NCBI RefSeq assembly: GCF_040712315.1
Contig: NC_134014.1
Location: 41,157,634 to 41,221,633, forward strand
DNA from: Castanea sativa
Lineage: Eukaryota > Streptophyta > Magnoliopsida > Fagales > Fagaceae
Direction of reading: 5' to 3'
DNA: 64,000 nucleotides
The translations under genes and the position numbers were made by a program. The notes below the pieces were generated by a model that was not told the DNA's origin, did no database searches, and saw only the letters and a list, made by a program, of their open reading frames with translations. Position 1 is the stretch's first letter. Each line of letters starts with the position of its first letter. Positions 43,722-56,636 of this stretch are shown one piece after another.

Positions 43722-43896
43722 ATAGAGTTAAGAATTATCAAATTGCTCACATGTCCCAAATGTGTGAAAAAAAAAAGTTAAACCTTGATGGAACCGTAAT
43801 AATTTATTTTATATCCAAAATTTAGGGCATTACCGTAGCAATTGAAATCTTATAGATTAGATTGAGGTAAGACAAACCACAAGGAAAAAGTTATAA
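43722..43896. repeat. Dispersed repeat, copy R3, left part
   Basis: Matches R1/R2 (CTCACATGTCCCAAATGTG; ATAATTT; AAGACAAACCACAAGG). It continues at 55841-56008 (TTTATCTTAAAAATCATTAG); the Helitron H2 separates the halves. Confidence 0.85.
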
Positions 43897-44211
43897 TCTC
43901 TCTCTCTCTCTCTCTCTCGATCTCACTCTCTATATGTATATATATTATTTATAAAACCGAAGTCTCTGAAGCTCTCACGATTTTCCACGTCAGCACAATA
44001 TTTAAATAAAATTATCATTCTATTTAAATAATTTTTTTTTGTTTAGTCCAAACTTAATAAGAAGTGAAACTCTATCTTTCTAAAAAATCCCACTTAAACT
44101 CAAACTCATCATTTTTTTTGTAAACAAAATTATTTTTGTTTAATCCAAACTTAACAACGAGTGAAACTCTATCTCTCTAACAAGTCCAACTTTAACTCAA
44201 ACTCAAACGTT

Positions 44212-44213
44212 GA

Positions 44214-44276
<63 letters not shown>
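44212..44276. repeat. (ATT)n microsatellite, Tat-C target
   Basis: About 21 units before Tat-C and about 9 after it (55383-55409) form one tract in the empty Helitron. Confidence 0.95.
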
Positions 44277-44277
<1 letters not shown>

Positions 44278-45027
44278 GTGGGGAGTAAAAAGACCCTGAT
44301 GGAGATGTAGGCCTTTGGGCCGTGCTAAGGAAGGCCGACCTGCTCTTGGGTTTAGAACTTGTTAGTACTACGGGTCGGCCCATACGCCGAGGATCCGAGG
44401 ATCCAGCCGAGGGTGAATTTCTCTTCGGACGGACACCGGAGAACCCGGGACTTCATGATAAATGTTAGGGAATGACATGGTCAAAACCAATGGTTAAAAG
44501 GGGGAAACCCTTGAATGTCCTAGAAGCATCGATGTTAGAGAAATACCAAGGATAAAGGCTGTCACCTCCACATTAAAGACCCTGCACCTACCACCCTGGC
44601 CGCATTAATGGGGAAGTGACACCTGAACAGTGGAAGGGAAACTTCTGGTTACTATTCAAAGGCACTGAGAAAAGAAATATCTAGGCTAAGGGGGAATTGG
44701 GGCAACACGTGTACAAAGTATCAAAAAGAAGAGTATTTAAGGAGCAACCTAGAACTGAAAAAGGGGGACAGACTACTTTGTAATCTAAAAGGAAAAGAAA
44801 AAAGAGGAAGAGATAATCTAAGAACAACTCTTGGCTTACGTCCGAGGAGGTTAATTTACAATATTCTTTGTTGTTTTCATGTGTTTGCAATTTTTGGCTT
44901 GTCATTTAATCCTTAAACACTTCTAACCTGGGTTTCAAGCCCACACTCTACAAATTCATATTGTTTAAGGCTCATTGGAGCTGAGCCGTGCTTGTTCTTG
45001 GGGCCGGGGTGCAATTGTGCACTTACA
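44277..45027 (+). repeat. 5' LTR of Tat-C
   Basis: TGTGGGGAG...CACTTACA, 751 bp. GAGTATTTAAGGAG near 44727 is the likely TATA region. Confidence 0.95.
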
Positions 45028-45044
45028 ATTGGCGCCGTCTGTGG
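45028..45044 (+). other. Primer-binding site of Tat-C
   Basis: ATTGGCGCCGTCTGTGG directly after the LTR, shared with Tat-A and Tat-B. Confidence 0.85.
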
Positions 45045-45073
45045 AAAATCTAGTCTAGAAGAGGCAGGGATAC

Positions 45074-48000
45074 TATGGCAGGCTTAGGTGCTCACCATGC
45101 TGAGTCACAGGGATCACAGCCGGAAGATCATTTTGAACGTCTTGAACATCGAAGGGATCGTGAGGGGAGTGTCCATACATAATACCCAGGTGCTAGCCAT
45201 ATTCATGAGGGGGGTAGCACCACCCACGATGAGGGTTCTAAATCCATGCGAAGGAAATCAACCGTTTAAAGAAAAGCTACGCCGCGCCAAGCGTAGGTTT
45301 TCACCGTCCTCGTCTAATTCCTCCTCGGAGGAGGATAGGGGAGGCGGCTACGGCTCAAGGGTCGCGCTCTCCCACCGGTGCAACATCTTCGGTGAGGAGG
45401 ACGACCGGCCAACTCGCGAACGTAAGAAGCCTCGTTCTAGGGGCTTAGGTAACGATGCTATGAGTAGGGCGTTGCACCGGCTCTCCAAATCTCCATTTGC
45501 ACGGAGGATTGAGAAAGGAAGGCTTCCCGAAGGTTTACCCATTTTCACCATCTATAATGGCCGGAGTGATCCGGTGGAGCATGTGAGTCACTTTAACCGG
45601 AGGATGGCGGTGCACTTTCTCACAACGAGACACGATGTGTAAAGTTTTCCCTCTAGCACAGGGACTGTTGCTATGAGGTGGTTCAACGGCCTTAAGTCGG
45701 GGTCTATAAGTTCGTTTGGGGAGCTTACTAGGGCATTCGCTTCACGGTTCATTACGTGTAGCAGAGTACCTCGGCCATTGGACTCGCTGTTATCCATGAC
45801 CATGAGGGAAGGGGAGACGTTGAAAGCATACTCCAATCGTTACTGGGAGATGTTTAATGAAATAGATGGCGACTTTGATGAGGTGGCGCTTAATACCTTT
45901 AAGGTAGGCCTCCCTACTATCACGACCTGAGAAAGTCTTTGACTAAAAAGCCTGTTCGCAGTGTACGTCGCCTCATGGACCGTATTGACGAGTATAAGAG
46001 AGTGGAGGAAGACCAACAGCAAGGAAAGGGAAATGAGAAGGTTATCCCGCAGGAGAGAAGGGATTTCGGGTCGGGACGAGATACCACAATAACGAGGCCG
46101 AGGAGAGATTACGTTGGACGATCCGCCTCGGTAGCACCTCGGGCCGTGAACCTTGTATTCGAGAACCGGTGCATCATTTCTTGGAGAAAGTTCGTAAGGA
46201 ACCCTTCTTTAAATGGCACGATAAGATGGCGGGAGACCTGCGAAGAGGAATCATAACCTCTTTTGCCGGTACCACCGGGATGTAGGCCACACTCACAGAA
46301 GCTGTCGGACCTGTGGAAGAACCATCTAGAGCGGCTTTCGTCGGTGAGGGAAAGTTAAGCGACACTTGTGTCGGCCCGGGCAGGTCAGTCAAGTTGGCTC
46401 AAACAACCAGAGGAACAATACATCTCGGCCAGCATTGGGAACAATTAATGTTATCTTCGTTGCCCCTGGTAGGACCGGCTCAGGTCCCACTAGGGTGATG
46501 GCGGTTTCCCATCCTCAGGCCGAGGATGTGGGTCGCAGGCCGAAGAGATTGAAGGGCACTTTGCCCGTCTTAGATTTCTCCGAGGAGGACAAGATGGGGA
46601 CTATCCAGCCCCATGACGATGCTCTTGTGGTCACCCTCAGAATAGGGAACTATGATGTGAGAAGGGTGATGATAGATCAGGGCAGTGGTGCAGATATCAT
46701 GTACCCTGATCTATTTAAGGGGTTAAGGTTGAAGGTGGAAGACCTTACTCCTTATGATTCGCCGCTTATAAGCTTTGAGGGGAGAGCCGTTGTGCCGAAG
46801 GAACAGATCCGTTTGCCCGTTCAATCCGGCTCAGAAACGGTTGAGGTGGACTTCATCGTGGTTGATGCGTACTCTCCATATACAGCCATCCTTGCCAGGC
46901 CTTGGCTGCATACGCTTGGAGCCGTCTCCTCTACCTTACATGTTAAAGTTAAATTCCCCTCGGGGGAATGTGTTGAGGAAATTCTCGGCAGCCAATCGGT
47001 AGCCAGGCAGTGCATATCGAGCCGTGCGCATCGGACGAAGCGAGTCTTCGGCTTTGATCACCAAAGACTTATAGCAGTTAACGGCTCCTGATTCATCTAG
47101 AATGGTGACAGGAGATGAGACACATTGCGAGGGGTTAGAGAAGTTTCCAGTAGCCGATGACCCAGAAAGATTCTTCCAAGTCGGTGTACTTTTGCCACAC
47201 TAAGAGAAGATGGAATTGTTAGAATTTCTGAAGGAAAATATTGATGTTTTTGCGTGGGATCCTTATGAAGCTCCAGGCGTCGATCCGAGCTTCATTTGTC
47301 ATCATTTAAATGTCAACCCAGCTATTGTTCCGAGAAGGCAACCACCTCGGCGCTCCTCCAGAGAACATTCGAAATTTGTGAAGGAAGAGGTGCTTAAACT
47401 CGAAAGAGGCTGGGGCTATCAAAGAAGTTTTCTACCCCGAGTGGTTGGCCCATCTGATTGTCGTTAAAAAGAAAAATGGAACGTGGAGGGTATGTGTGGA
47501 CTTCTTGATACGAACAAGGCTGTCCTAAAGATTCGTTCCCGATGCCACGTATTGATCAAGCTGGTGGATGCTGCTTGTCGGACATCCTCGGATGAGTTTT
47601 TGGACGCCTTCCGGGGTTATCACCGGATTCCACTTGGCATTAGAGGATCGGGAGAGAGTTGCCTTCATTACACCGACGGGGAATTATCATTATAAGGTCA
47701 TGCCATTCGGCTTGAAGAATGTTGGGGCTACCTATCAAAGGATGATGACCAGAATGTTCGAACAGCAAATGGGGAAAACCATTGAAGTATATGTTGACGA
47801 TATGGTGGTGAAAAGCAAAACAATACTTACACGTGAAAGATTTGGCCGACACTTTTCAGATATTAAGAAAGTACAAGTTGCGCCTCAACGCCTCAAAGTG
47901 TTCTTTCGGCGTGGGGTCTGGAAAGTTCTTGGGATACATGATTACTCATAGAGGCATAGAGGTCAATCCGGTGCGAGTCAAGGCTATTCGGGACTTGCTG

Positions 48001-50379
48001 ACCTCTCGCAACCCAAAAGAGATTCAAAAGTTAACGGGAATGATTGCCGCCTTGAATAGGTTCATATCTCGGTCGGTGACCGGTGTCGTCCTTTCTTCCA
48101 AGCTTGTTGAATAAGTGGAAAGGGTTTCAATGGACCGAGAATTTGCGAGTTAGCTTTTCAACGCTCAAGCAATATCCTTCTCGGCCACCCGTTCGTCTCG
48201 TCGGAGGCACATGAGATTTTGTTTGCTTATCTGGCAGTGGCCGTCCACGCGGTCAGCCTGGTCCTGATAAGAGATAATAACGGGGTGCAAAGACCGGTAT
48301 ATTACGTTAATAAGTCTTTGGGTGATGCCGAGGTGCGTTATCAACCCTTAGAGAAAGCGTTCCTGGCCGTGGTTCATGCCACGCGAAAGCTTCCCCATTA
48401 TTTTCGATCCAGGTAGTTGTTCGACCCATTGCCCCTTAAGGCGGTCTTTGCGTAGCGCGGAGCTACTCGGGAAGGATAGCGAAGTGGGGGACCATCTGGG
48501 GGGCTTTTGATGTTAAATACAAGCCTCGCACCTCGGTGAAGGGCCGGGTCCTCGGCGACTTGGTGGCGGAATTTGCCGAGCCATTACTGGAAGAAACTCT
48601 AAAAGAAGCACACATGGATGAAAAATCAGTTGGTGTGATTACAGCTACCATGCCTCCGATTTGGAAAGTGTATGTGGATGGGGCGGCTAATCAGAGGGGA
48701 TCTGGTGTTGGACTTGTTCTAACGTCCCCTGAGGGAATTGTCTTCGAAAAATCTTTGAGGTTGGCGTTCTCGGCCACTAACAATGAGGCCGAATACGAAG
48801 CGGTCTTGGTAGGCATGAAAATGGTGCATAGAATGGGTGGAAAGGAAATCCATGTCTTCTCGGACTCTCAACTGGTGGTCGGCCAAGTCACGGGGACCAT
48901 GGAGGCTAGAGATCCAAGGATGCAGGAATATTTGGCCCAGATCAAGCGCCAACAAACTGAATTTGACTCCTTCGCCTTAACTCATATCTCTCAGAGCGGA
49001 AACACCCATGCAGACTCTTTAGCCACGCTGGCCACGTCCTCTGCTCAAGGTTTACCTAGGGTTATCCTCGTTGAGGATTTACTAGAACCCACTCTTGTCA
49101 TTACTAACGCGCCTCACATCCATCTAATAAGGCCTGGACCTCGTTGGATTGACCCGGTCATATCTTTTCTTAGGAATGATGTCCTTCTTGAGGACAAATC
49201 TGAAGCAGATAAGATACGCCGAAAGGCGCCACGTTTGGTTGTCGAGGACCAGAAACTCTACAAACGATCCTTTTCGGGACCGTACTTGTTGTGTGTACAC
49301 CCCGATTCAATGGAAGGGCTTCTAGAAGAATTGCATGAAGGGATTTGTGGCGGCCACGGCGGGGAAGATCCTTAGCCCACGGAGCTCGACTCGGGGGTTA
49401 TTGGTGGCCCAATATGCAAAGAGAGGCCCAAGACTATGCCGGAAATGTGATCAATGTCGGAGGTTTGCTCCTAATATTCATCGGCAACTGGAGGAGTTCT
49501 TAACCCTCTTTCCGGTCCTTGGCCCTTCGCACGGTGGGGACTAGACATAGTTGGGCCATTTCCGAGGGCAACAGGTAATAAAAGATGGCTTCTCGTGGGA
49601 ACAGACCATTTCACTAAATGGGTTGAGGCCGAGCCCTTAGCAAATATTAGAGATGTTGACTCCAAGAAGTTTTTCTGGAAAAACATCGTTACTAGATTCG
49701 GTATACCACACACACTCATCTCAGACAATGGTGTTCAGTTCGACAGTAAGGCTTTTAGGAAGTATTGTGGTGACATGGGTATCATAAATAGATATTCCAC
49801 AGACTTATCCTCGAGGAAATGGGCAAGCCGAGGCCGTTAACAAAGTCATTGTCGGTGGGCTGAAGAAAAGGTTGGATGATGCGAAAGGCGGATGGGTAGA
49901 AGAGCTCCCTCATGTTCGTGGACGTATCGGACCACACCTCGCGAGGTCCCTTTGGAGAAACGCCATTCTCTATGACTTATGGAGCCGAGGTGGTGATACC
50001 TTCGGAATCTGGTTTTCCCACCCTAAAGACGAGCTCTTTTAATCTAGAGAATAACGCGGGACTCCTGGAGAAAGGCCTAGATTTGCTTGAGGAACGGCGC
50101 GAGGCAGCTATGGTCCAAATGGCTTATTATCAACAGAAGCTAAAACGGGAATATGATGCCCATGTGAGGCTAAGGCCACTTGCACCTGGTGATCTCGTAC
50201 TAAGAAAAGTTGTGGGCACCTCTAAGAACCCAGCTTGGGGTAAATTAGGACCCGGCGGGAAGGCCATTATCGCATTGTTTCGATAGCGAGGCATAGGGTC
50301 ATATCGACTAGCTGACCTAGATGAAAGATTTGTACCACGCCCATGGAATGTAAATAATCTTAGAAGATATTATTATTAA
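45074..50379 (+). pseudogene. Tat-C gag-pol pseudogene
   Basis: Start ATG 45074 (MAGLGAHHAESQGSQ) aligns with the Tat-A start; the stop after NNLRRYYY is TAA 50377-50379. Visible parts: Gag (45074-46250, including ALHRLSKSPFARRIEKGRLP and DSLLSMTMREGETLKAYSNR), protease (VMIDQGSGADIMY, 46665), reverse transcriptase (47270-47950, catalytic YVDD kept at about 47790), RNase H (48640-49060) and integrase (49330-50280, HEGICGGH, ISDNGVQF; the catalytic Glu context GQAEAVNK is kept near 49825). A TAA near 45180 and several frameshifts (about 45240, 45630, 45920, 47420, 47860, 48110, 49370, 49800) break it. Compared with Tat-A, decay here is mainly by small indels. Confidence 0.92.
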
Positions 50380-50460
50380 TAAAATGTGCTTTTGTTAGTA
50401 AACATTTCAAAGTTATGAGTACCTCTGACGCATGAAGTTACTGTTCTTAAGAATCAAACA

Positions 50461-51110
50461 GAAACTTGGTTAAGTGTAGTCTTCGGACCACAAACCTCGT
50501 GGAAATTGATGTCTTGTCATTTGTTAAACAGAACCTTAGTTATGTCGGGTCTTCGGACCTCCTACTTTGGGGAAATTAACATTTGAAGTTACTGTTCTTA
50601 AGAATCAAACAGAAACTTGGTTAAGTGCAGTCCTCGGACCACAAACCTCGTGGAAATTGATGTCTTGTCATTTGTTAAACAGAACCTTAGTTATGCCGGG
50701 TCTTCGGACCTCCTACTTTGGGGAAATTAACATTTGAAGTTAACGTTCTTTAAGAATCAAACAGAAACTTGGTTAAGTGCAGTCCTCGGACCACAAACCT
50801 CATGGAAATTGATGTCTTGTCATTTGTTAAACAGAACCTTAGTTATGCCGGGTCTTCGGACCTCCTACTTTGGGGAAATTAACATTTGAAGTTACTGTTC
50901 TTAAGAATCAAACAGAAACTTGGTTAAGTGCAGTCTTCGGACCACAAACCTCGTGGAAATTGATGTCTTGTCATTTGTTAAACAGAACCTTAGTTAGACC
51001 GGGTCCTCGGACCTCCTACTTTGGGAAATTTAACATTTGAAGTTACAATTTTTAAGAATCAAACGAAAAATTGGTTAAGTCTTATCTTCGGACCACGACT
51101 TTGATCAAAG
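50461..51110. repeat. 151-bp tandem array of Tat-C
   Basis: GAAACTTGGTTAAGTG begins units at 50461, 50612, 50764 and 50915, with a diverged fifth near 51065. Each 151-base unit is a dimer: half A (CTCGGACCACAAACC) and half B (CTTCGGACCTCCTAC) are related to each other and to the 70-bp unit of Tat-A (GAAACTTGGTAATG with GGTCCTCGGACC on its minus strand). Confidence 0.9.
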
Positions 51111-51584
51111 TTAACTCCTTATTATGTCTGGGTGTTAATGCGTTACTGTTTATTAACTCGGATCTTAAGTTTTATATCTTTAAGTGTTAAGCAAATTTGT
51201 GTAAGGAATGGTCCTCGGACCTTACATCCTACTAGAAATGGTGCTATACATTACAAGGGTTTGATCGTTATATGAGGTCTTTTCTTCTTTTTAATCAAGG
51301 CATTGTTTAAATATCTCAAACATGTCACCTTCTGTTAAGTCTTTAATAACATGCGCATTATTATGTGGAAGTTATGATTGTGCAATCCTTGGAGTTAGAT
51401 TTGTTTACTCTGAGAAACTTTTGCTATGTATTAATGGGAAATTTTTGCGATAAGTATAAAAAGAATAAAGTAAAAACAGATGCAACACGAGTGAAAATCA
51501 AATAAAGTTGTTCTTCATTAATCATTTGGACATGCATTACATATAAAGGCTGAACATGGAGAAAGAGAAGCCCTAAGCTAGGTC

Positions 51585-54123
51585 CTAAGCTTTTGGAGGA
51601 GGATCTTGCTGAGAAGTGCTGGTTCCCTCTGTCTCTTTCAGCTCCAACTCAAAAGGAGACAGAACCTTTTTTCCTTTGTCTGCTACTTTCGTTGGAGGGA
51701 CATTGGATTCCATGGCTTGGCTAAGGCCCTTCTCGGCATCTCCGCCTCCTTCTTTGTCTTTATTGGAACCCGAAGGTTCTGTAGGATCTGGAATTGGCTT
51801 CGGGACCATGGGAGGAAGAGCAGGAAGAGTTGTCTCAGGGGTAGGATTAGCGACGGAGCCTCTTCAATCCTCCTGTATCTCCGGGGGAAGCCAAACGTTC
51901 TCGGACTTCCTCAATCCGAAGATAGAGGAACTCCTTTACGTTTAAAGCTTCCCCCGGACTTTCGACAATACTCCGGCACGAGGCCGCGAAGTCCTCTGTC
52001 AGCTGCTCCTCGGTGGTTGCTACCCCTTCCTCGAAACTCGCTTGCTTGGCAGCTTGTAAAGAGAGTTGGAATGAGCTGGCTTCTTCCTTCATCAGCACAA
52101 GTTCTTTTTCCAAATCCGAGCGTTCCCGTTGGACTCGGGCGAGCTCATCATCTTTTTCGCGAAGGAGCTTGCGCTGCCCTTCTATCTGGGTCTTCATAGT
52201 CTTCAAGTTTGACTCGACCCCATTCTTCTCTCTCCTCAGCTCGGCCACCTCGAGGTAAGCTTTTTCATTCTCGGCAAGGGCTGTGCCCAAGGACTTCTCT
52301 GTCTCCCGGCCTAATCTCCGGCTTCGGTCCACGGCCTTCTTCGAGTGTCTTCTATAAATTTCTCGGCTACAAAGACCTCACTGAATGGCCTGTAACAAAG
52401 TGTGATGGAATCGGGAATAGTAAAAAAACTTATGAATAGTGTTAAAAGTGGAATCTTCCTAAAAGGGGTAAACTTACCAAGTGCTAAATCCCTTTTTAAA
52501 GAGAGGGAATAGTTGTGGGCGCTCATTTTTTCCAAGGTCTCCATGTCCTTGGGCAACGGAAAGAGGCGGCTCCAACACTTCGGCCAAGTGATGGGCATGG
52601 CCTTGTTGAAAACCGCCCTTATACTAGATTGGCGGGGAGATGGGTGCGCCGTCCGGTCTTAAGTCGGGGGACCAGGTGGTCGCTGCTCGGCGCACTTCGG
52701 CCTCGTCACGGTTTCCTTGCTTTCAACGGAGCGGGCCTACCCTTGCCTTTGTCCGGCTTCCTGGCTGAACGGGCAGGTGGGAGTTGTTGTCGTGATTTCT
52801 TGGGGTCCCTCATCGTCCCCTCGATCTCCCCCTTTCTCTTCTTCTTGGGATCCTCTGCTGGAAGTTTTGGCTCGGAGTGGAGGAGGGGGAGGTGGCAAAG
52901 ATGGGGGAACTTGGGACGTCCCCGTCTTTTTCTCCATAACCTTCGCAGCTACATTGGTTAGGAGACCTTTCATCCTGCCCGTATCTTCCTCGGATTCGTC
53001 CTCGGGTAGGGGCAACTACAAACCCTGCAATTCCGAGGAGGCCTCGGTGGCTTCTTCCTCCTCGTCGGAAAGTACGACGGGCGGTTCCCTCGAGGTCTCT
53101 CGGTGTCTTCAAAATGGAATTGATCTATCTCTTCGTCTAGTGTATGTGAAGAAGACACCTGCTCTTGGAATAATAGTTGCACGAGTGCACGGCGAGGGGA
53201 ATTGCCGCTATGGGTTGGTTGAACAAAACGGTGTGAGGGGCGTTAGGGAGCTCGCGGTCGTCCAAAAAGTGGGGCCGGGCTACGTTTATTCTCCTTCGTC
53301 TTCGGTCACCCGCAATTATGGCGTTCTCTATCTCCTGGAAGTCGAGGATATGGGAGTGTACCCCAGAATGAGATGAGCGGCCACGAGTTGTAAGTCTTCG
53401 TTAACGAACACCTCGGAGCGAAGTACTCGGTTTAGGTACGCGATGTTACGGTGACTCAAACGAGGGCGCACGTGTTGCTTATCTGCAAAAAAGACGTCAA
53501 AACAAACAAGCCTGATCAGATTCACACAGATATGTAATAAGTTTAAGTAATTATGAATACTCATTTTTGTGTGTGTTAGGGGAAGTTGTGTTGTGGGGAG
53601 ATTAATCCTATGGCATCGCACTTGGGTCCCCCCACTCAACTGGGCAGTGGAGGCCGTCGTGCCAGTTCCTAGAGACGATCAGGTGGTCGTCCTTCATGCC
53701 TTTGTTGGATTTGGGCAGACAGGAGATTAACTTAACGACACTAGAACGAGACTTAATGTAGTAACCTACATTGGAGAGTTTATGAGACTCGTACAGAAAA
53801 ACGACATCATGCCAGGAGAGGTTTAGACCCATTTGCTCGTTTAGAGCATCGACGCTACCCAAAACTCTAAAAACGTTTGGGAGGCACTGATCGGGACACA
53901 ACCGGTGGTTGCGAAGGTACTCCCTAGTTACAGGTTTCATTGGGAGGGTCATCCCACCCTCTATAAAGGCTATCATTGGGATGATAACCTCTCCCTCTTT
54001 CCTAGAATCGGCGACGGCTTCCGCCGGACAATATTCTAGACCTACGTCGTTGGGAATACGGTACTTGGCCCTAAAACCTTCCATCCCAGCGGCGGTATCA
54101 ACTAAACACTTGAATCTTCCCAT
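51585..54123 (-). pseudogene. Antisense gene of Tat-C (decayed, multi-exon)
   Basis: The ATG is at 54123 (MGRFKCLVDTAAGMEGFRAK). A 171-codon first part includes CPAEAVADSRKEGEVIIPM and SRNWHDGLHCPVEWGDP. A second exon-like part (about 53490-53330) has VFVNEDLQLVAAHLILGYTP, then Ser/Pro/acidic linkers (53180-52740), a coiled coil (52330-51850, RKLLREKDDELARVQRERSD) and a tail ending at 51585. A likely 5'-UTR intron runs from 54239 to 54148 (minus strand GTAAGTTCTT...CTCTTAG). Breaks in frame near 53350 and elsewhere suggest introns plus decay. Function unknown; it is the counterpart of the Tat-B antisense gene. Confidence 0.75.
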
Positions 54124-54631
54124 TACAGAGGAACGAAAGATTAAACTCTAAGAGGGAGAATGCTTATAGTGACAGCCGAGGAGAAGGACCGAGGAGAAAA
54201 GGTTAAGAATAGAAAGAACAAGAACTTACAAAGTTGAAAGTGTACAAATTCCCACGGTTTTCTGCAGATAAAGTATGATGGCTGATGTTTTGATGGGATT
54301 AACCCCTGGGGAATTAAATGAAGGCGTAGGTTCCCGAAGCGTCACGGCGTGCGGAAAAGCGGCCTCGAAATTATATTTGTCCCGCCCAAATTTTCGTGGA
54401 GTAACGAGAGCCGTTGGATGCCCATCTCGCCGTTGAACGTGGGGGACAAAGTGTAACTTGCAGTAATAAATGCGCGCGTTTTTGAAAATAAAACCGCCAA
54501 GTGGCATCTTCTGGGACGCGAAACGATTTCCACACGTGCCATCACTCACAAAGTGTGTGGAGTAGGTTCTCGTCAGATCAAAACCCTATTTTTCTCCTCG
54601 GACGTTGAAAATTAGTGTTTTGAGGGGCTAT

Positions 54632-55382
54632 TGTGGGGAGTAAAAAGACCCTGATGGAGATGTGGGCCTTTGGGCCGTGCTAAGGAAGGCCGACCTGCTC
54701 TTGGGTTTAGAACTTGTTAGTACTACGGGTCAGCCCATACGCTGAGGATCCGAGGATCCAGCCGAGGGTGAATTTCTCTTCGGACGGACACCGGAGAACC
54801 CGGGACTTCATGATAAATGTTAGGGAATGACATGGTCAAAACCAATGGTTAAAAGGGGGAAACCCTTGAATGTCCTAGAAGCACCGATGTTAGAGAAATA
54901 CCAAGGATAAATGCTGTCACCTCCACATTAAAGACCCTGCACCTACCACCTTGGCCGCATTAATGGAGAAGTGACACCTGAACAGTGGAAGGGAAACTTC
55001 TGGTTACTATTCAAAGGCACTGAGAAAAGAAATATCTAGGCTAAGGGGGAATTGGGGCAACATGTGTACAAAGTATCAAAAAGAAGAGTATTTAAGAAGC
55101 AACCTAGAACTGAAAAAGGGGGACGGACTACTTTGTAATCTAAAAGGAAAAGAAAAAAGAGGAAGAGATAATCTAAGAACAACTCTTGGCTTACGTCCGA
55201 GGAGGTTAATTTACAATATTCTTTGTTGTTTTCATGTGTTTGCAATCTTTGGCTTGTCATTTAATCCTTAAACACTTCTAACCTGGGTTTCAAGCCCACA
55301 CTCTACAAATTCATATTGTTTAAGACTCATTGGGCCTGAGCCCGTAACTGTTCTTGGGGCCAGGTGCAATTGTGCACTTACA
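54632..55382 (+). repeat. 3' LTR of Tat-C
   Basis: 751 bp, same ends as 44277-45027. The purine-rich TTTTGAGGGGCTAT (54618-54631) just before it is the likely polypurine tract. Confidence 0.95.
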
Positions 55383-55840
55383 ATTATTATTATTATTATT
55401 ATTATTATTATCTCTCTACTTCACTAACGTGATATTTTATGATAGGGTGCAAACTTATAGCCATGGATTATTCTTTTGAATGTAACCCAATCTTTTTCTT
55501 ATATTTTCTATTTTTTAGACATATATATTTTGTTTTGTTTCAATAATTTCTAAGCCGTGAATCATTTAATTTTTGAATATTTTTTAGTCTTTCAGAAGTT
55601 TTAATATCTGAATTTTAAAGTTATTTTTTTTCAGTATATGAAATTGTTTGACAAATTTTTTGTAAGCCATTGCATGTTTAAGCAATGATTTCTTCATCAA
55701 ACTGTAACATAAATTGAAGTCATACAAAAGCAAATCATGTAATGATGTAGTTTTTTAATCAATTTAAGATTTTTATAAAATTATTTTAGTTTACTTCACA
55801 AATAGATAGGTTCCCGTGCATAACACAAGTTAGCGACTAA

Positions 55841-56008
55841 TTTATCTTAAAAATCATTAGATTTCATTGTGAGTCGTTAACTAACACTTTCAGAACACAT
55901 ATTGAAAAATAATTTATATTTGTGTTTGATTTGGGGCTAGTAAAAGTGATTCACGTGAATGATAAAAAAAAATACACAAAAATATTCGTGTCATTAATTT
56001 ATGATTCA
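55841..56008. repeat. Dispersed repeat, copy R3, right part
   Basis: Continues the R3 copy after Helitron H2, with CACATATTGAA.AATAAT and TTTGATTTGGGGCTAG as in R1/R2. Confidence 0.8.
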
Positions 56009-56020
56009 GATGCTCAAATT

Positions 56021-56336
56021 TTTTATTTTATTTTATTTGGTTAAGAAGAAATGAAACAAACAGAGCTATCTCACCCTATCAGTGAGCACAGAGTTAGAAG
56101 TCCTATTATACAATATACTAGTAGCATCCATATTAACAAAATACAAAATATCGGGGCTAGGAGGATTATCAAAAACTACAAACTCCTCAGCCATGTTGAT
56201 GCCCCTTCTTGCAAGCACATCGACGCATCTATTCCCTTCCCTAAACACATACTCCACTCAGGTTTGAAGGAACCTGCTCAGCAAGTATCTGCAATCATTT
56301 AGAAGAGGGAGATAAGGTTTATTAGTACCACCTGTG
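56021..56336 (-). mobile_element. 5'-truncated LINE (non-LTR retrotransposon) 3' end
   Basis: A 12-base duplication GATGCTCAAATT flanks it (56009-56020, 56337-56348), and an A-rich tail (T-rich on plus, 56021-56040) ends it on the minus strand. The minus strand encodes the end of a plant LINE RNase H-like domain: EYVFREGNRCVDVLARRGIN, then FDNPPSPDILYFVNMD. A TGA precedes this block. It is a dead-on-arrival copy. Confidence 0.88.
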
Positions 56337-56636
56337 GATGCTCAAATTCATTATAATGAAGTATAAAATTTTCTTAATATTTGTACATAATTTAATATAT
56401 TTATTAAAATATTATTTAATAAATATTAAATGCAAGTTAAAATATAGTAATTATTGTCATTGGAAACATGGGAATTGTCAAAAACTCTTTTTTTTTTTTT
56501 TTTAAGAATAATTGTTCAAAACTCTTGGCAATGATATGACCCGTGACATTTATTACAACCAACCTATAATTTATTTTCTTGAAAGAAGTATCATAGATTT
56601 TTTTTTTTTTTTTAATTTTTAGAAACAAGTATCATA

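Larger units (their letters stand above)
44277..55382 (+). mobile_element. Tat-C: complete Tat-lineage Ty3/gypsy retrotransposon (11.1 kb)
   Basis: Both LTRs are 751 bp and are flanked by ATTAT (44272-44276, 55383-55387). Order: 5' LTR, PBS, gag-pol (45074-50379), 151-bp tandem array, antisense gene (54123-51585, minus), polypurine tract, 3' LTR. By eye the LTRs differ by about 2 percent. Gag-pol has frameshifts and stops, so the copy is dead although fairly young. Same family as Tat-A. Confidence 0.95.
43897..55840. mobile_element. Non-autonomous Helitron H2, split by Tat-C
   Basis: It starts TCTCTCTC after an A and ends CGACTAA before a T (CTRR-type 3' end). R2 holds the empty site TTATAA|TTTATC at 9189/9190, so both ends are proven by comparison. 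Without Tat-C it is about 0.83 kb. It shares both ends with H1. The interior holds an ATT microsatellite, the Tat-C target. There is no helicase gene. Confidence 0.88.
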
